From contig JAIOSX010000186.1 of assembly GCA_021107345.1 (NCBI GenBank), forward strand, positions 1 to 17,781: DNA of 17,781 nt, read 5' to 3'. Below are positions 16,079 through 17,781 of this stretch, in pieces. The position numbers and the translations under genes were made by a program. How positions within the stretch are numbered: the first letter of the stretch is position 1; each line of letters opens with the position of its first letter. This DNA is from Candidatus Aegiribacteria sp. Its GTDB lineage: Bacteria; Fermentibacterota; Fermentibacteria; Fermentibacterales; Fermentibacteraceae. A model generated the notes under the pieces. That model saw nothing but the letters and a program-made list of their open reading frames with translations. It was not told the DNA's origin and ran no database searches.

Positions 16079-17170
16079 CTATCTCTTCCAGATTATCCGG
16101 ACCAGAAGCATCAGGGCTATAACCAGAGAAGCTATTCCGCCGATAAGCATCCATTGTTCGCCCGGTTGCTGGAATACAATTGCCGCGACACCAGCGGCTC
16201 CGAACAGGACTGACAGTGTTATAAGAAGGATGGATAATCCCCTTGTCGGCATATATTCACGGAGGTATTCGTTAACGAACATTACGCCGTCCGGCAGGTC
16301 AGGATGTCTTATCTCGTCGAAACTATGTATCTTTTTCTTCTTAAGAAGAGAGTGTACTTCTTCCGGGTACTCGAATACGTAATTCTCACCGTAGGTGGTA
16401 ATGATCCGGTACGGTTTTTGCTGTCCGTTCTCCTCTGGAGAAACACTTGCTGTTTCCCCACTGGTTCCCTCCCGATAGCCGGACTCTTCCTTATCACGAA
16501 CTTCAAGCTTATCGGTTTCCGGGGGTCCGGATTCATCATCTAATTTTGGAGGCTTTGTCCTGCTGCCGGGTTTTTTCGATTTATCCGCAGAATCAAGCGA
16601 AGCTTCGATGGGCCATAGTTCCACCTCAAAGTATCCGCAATCCGACACCGGCATCCAGTCTTCCCCCTGAATTGATACCTCGGCCTCCATGGGAACCCTT
16701 GATTCCTGGATCCATTTCTTCAGCGTATCCACATTACCGGGCACGAAGGTCTTGTCATCAAATCGGAGCCTCACCGGTTTTCTGTCCGGATCATCGGGTA
16801 CCCATTCACGCAGATAGGGAGAGAGTTCAGTGGAAGCCTTTCCGAGGATTCCACCCGGAGGAGTCTTCGGTCCCTCTATCTGGACATCCACGGACAGTCT
16901 GCCCTCGTGCGCCCATTTGACTATGGCATCCCAGTCGGACGCAACGTAGGTTTTCCCGCCCATTTTGAGTTTCCACCAGTTCTCCGGATCCAGCAGGATG
17001 TTAAGCTCGTTGTTCGCGGTTACAGGTATCCACTTATCGGTGCCCGCGATCCTGTAGCTGTCATCGAGTGTAACTCTGTGTTCCCTCGCCCATTTGAAGA
17101 AAACATCTCTGTTTCCAGCCCTGTAGGTTTTTCCATCATGCCTCAGCTCAATGGCCTTAGTTTCACCCAT
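16079..17170 (-). CDS. Membrane protein with three or four tandem repeats of a GYF-like domain
   Basis: A 363-residue protein, first in the seven-gene operon. Three repeats of about 55 residues are visible: 6-61, 65-127 and 131-187. Each has a K-T-[YF] strand (GKTYRAGNRD, GKTYVASDWD, DKTFVPGNVD), a helix with K-W and a basic residue about six positions later (FKWAREHRV, VKWAHEGRL, KKWIQESRV), and in two of them a final W-x-P-V (KWIPV, DWMPV). Repeat two has an insertion and ends in REWVP. A charged, Pro/Ser-rich linker (188-250) follows. A fourth divergent copy spans 252-309 (YPEEVHSLLKKKKIHS), and two transmembrane helices lie at 311-333 and 340-360. The pattern resembles GYF_2 domains, which bind proteins, but I cannot confirm it. 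The repeats probably face the cytoplasm since no signal peptide exists. AGGGGG precedes the ATG. Confidence 0.8.
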   Translation of the reverse strand: MGETKAIELRHDGKTYRAGNRDVFFKWAREHRVTLDDSYRIAGTDKWIPVTANNELNILLDPENWWKLKMGGKTYVASDWDAIVKWAHEGRLSVDVQIEGPKTPPGGILGKASTELSPYLREWVPDDPDRKPVRLRFDDKTFVPGNVDTLKKWIQESRVPMEAEVSIQGEDWMPVSDCGYFEVELWPIEASLDSADKSKKPGSRTKPPKLDDESGPPETDKLEVRDKEESGYREGTSGETASVSPEENGQQKPYRIITTYGENYVFEYPEEVHSLLKKKKIHSFDEIRHPDLPDGVMFVNEYLREYMPTRGLSILLITLSVLFGAAGVAAIVFQQPGEQWMLIGGIASLVIALMLLVRIIWKR

Positions 17171-17464
17171 AAAAACCCCCTGTTATCGAGTTGAAAATAT
17201 ATTTACGCATATACCTATAATAATACTCTCAATTTCTATCTCTCACCAGCATTCGTTTCAAAGTTCACAGATAATCGTTCAGGGTAACCCCTTATTCCGA
17301 TTCCACCAGCTTGTAGCTTCTTGTTGAGTGTACTGATACACTTCCTCTTGACTCCATCTCACCTTTATGATAAGCTGAATACACAGACATAAATACAGCA
17401 GCATAAGAATAAGCGAGTAAGATGCTGTACACAGACAGAGATCCGCACAAAGGAAAGAAAAGTT
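17171..17464. other. Divergent intergenic region, about 294 bases
   Basis: It separates the minus-strand operon from the plus-strand secreted gene and should hold promoters for both. The left side is A+T-rich (17190-17226) with several TATTAT-like boxes on the minus strand, for example at 17220-17225, and a ribosome binding site AGGGGG at 17175-17180. On the plus side, AAAGGAAAG at 17449-17457 is the ribosome binding site of the next gene. I found no clear -35/-10 pair on the plus strand, though TTGACT occurs at 17349 and TATGAT at 17366, too close together to be a standard pair. No gene of its own is visible. Confidence 0.45.
17327..17342. promoter_or_regulatory. Perfect 6-bp inverted repeat, possible operator
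   Basis: AGTGTA-CTGA-TACACT is a perfect inverted repeat with a four-base centre, in the divergent region about 120 nt before the secreted gene and 157 nt before the operon start. The symmetry and location fit a regulator-binding site, but six base pairs can arise by chance. Confidence 0.25.
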
Positions 17465-17781
17465 ATAAAGAATGTATTCAGGATTAATAGTGCTGTACTT
17501 CTATTGTTACTGCTATACCCATGTTCTGTTCTTATCGCAGGCGTTTCATTCCAGACAGACTGGTCCGGTGGGCCGGGTGTTCCGGGACCTGTTAGTTCTT
17601 ATTGGCTAAACACTTTCTCAAGCCAGGTTCAGACTTCATGGACAGCCTGCACCGGCGAGCTTCTTCTTGGTATTTCTAAAATCAGCCATACGATTAATTC
17701 AAGTCTGGGCGGGTGTCATTACGCGTTTCCGGCAGATATGGACGGTGATGGGGATGTGGATGTTCTGGCGCAGTCTACGGA
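17465..17781 (+). CDS. Secreted protein with FG-GAP/VCBS-type calcium-binding repeat, 5' part, non-canonical start
   Basis: From 17468 the frame encodes KNVFRINSAVLLLLLLYP, a basic end and long hydrophobic core that make a good signal peptide, then CSVLIAGVSFQTDWSGGPG, and near the window edge FPADMDGDGDVDVLAQS, a typical D-x-D-x-D-G calcium loop of FG-GAP/VCBS repeats. Such proteins are large, extracellular and often adhesive; this one runs off the right edge after 105 codons. The expected start is ATA at 17465, with AAAGGAAAG at 17449-17457 seven bases before it. No ATG, GTG or TTG occurs in frame between the stop codon at 17390-17392 and a TTG at 17504, inside the hydrophobic core. So either ATA initiates, or an ATG was mutated or misread. 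The ATG at 17472 is in another frame and stops soon. Confidence 0.72.
   Translation, partial: MKNVFRINSAVLLLLLLYPCSVLIAGVSFQTDWSGGPGVPGPVSSYWLNTFSSQVQTSWTACTGELLLGISKISHTINSSLGGCHYAFPADMDGDGDVDVLAQST

Noticed and set aside
17472..17610. ATG at 17472 as the start of the right-edge gene
   Set aside because: Its frame gives a Cys/Tyr-rich peptide that stops after about 45 codons, whereas the other frame gives a signal peptide and a calcium-binding repeat.

Overview
The window looks like a chromosomal segment of an uncultured, probably diderm bacterium. Three things suggest a Gram-negative envelope: a lipoprotein-type signal peptide, a short exported beta-rich protein ending in Phe, and a PilB/GspE-type ATPase. 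SecA carries a long insertion in its preprotein-binding region that resembles SecA of the Bacteroidetes/Chlorobi (FCB) group. The secreted proteins (propeller-like repeats, a C-terminal STWADIKSSF tail, and a DMDGDGDVDVL calcium-binding motif) resemble those of deep-branching FCB-affiliated candidate phyla such as Fermentibacterota. That placement is a guess from sequence style. I see no mobile elements, CRISPR arrays, tRNA or rRNA genes.

Layout. 1-456 (+) is the 3' end of a TPR protein. It converges on a minus-strand operon, 4778 to 479, of secA, a YtxH-family small protein and a PanE-type ketopantoate reductase. Next, 6316 to 4985 (-) holds a small exported beta-rich protein followed in the same frame, after one TGA, by a TPR-like protein with an unclear start. 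7443 to 6490 (-) is a secreted propeller-like protein, more A+T-rich by eye than its neighbours, with its own -10 box and ribosome binding site. A gap of about 310 bases follows.

17170 to 7756 (-) is one very compact seven-gene operon: a membrane protein with tandem repeats, pyrimidine-nucleoside phosphorylase, PilB/GspE ATPase, a lipoprotein of unknown function, class A penicillin-binding protein (PBP1A type), a membrane-anchored TPR protein and a LPG-synthase/flippase-like membrane protein. Neighbours overlap by 1, 4 or 26 nt or are 1 nt apart, so co-transcription and translational coupling are likely. Most of its genes concern the envelope: peptidoglycan synthesis, pilus or secretion energy, and membrane lipids. 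The nucleoside phosphorylase is the odd one out.

After a divergent intergenic region, the right edge holds the 5' end of a plus-strand secreted protein. It has a clear signal peptide but no ATG, GTG or TTG before it; an ATA sits where the start should be.

Most of the window is ordinary housekeeping and envelope genes. The points most worth checking are the repeat protein at 16079-17170, the two exported genes without canonical starts, the C-terminal tail of the secreted protein, the extra SecA insertion and the mixed operon.
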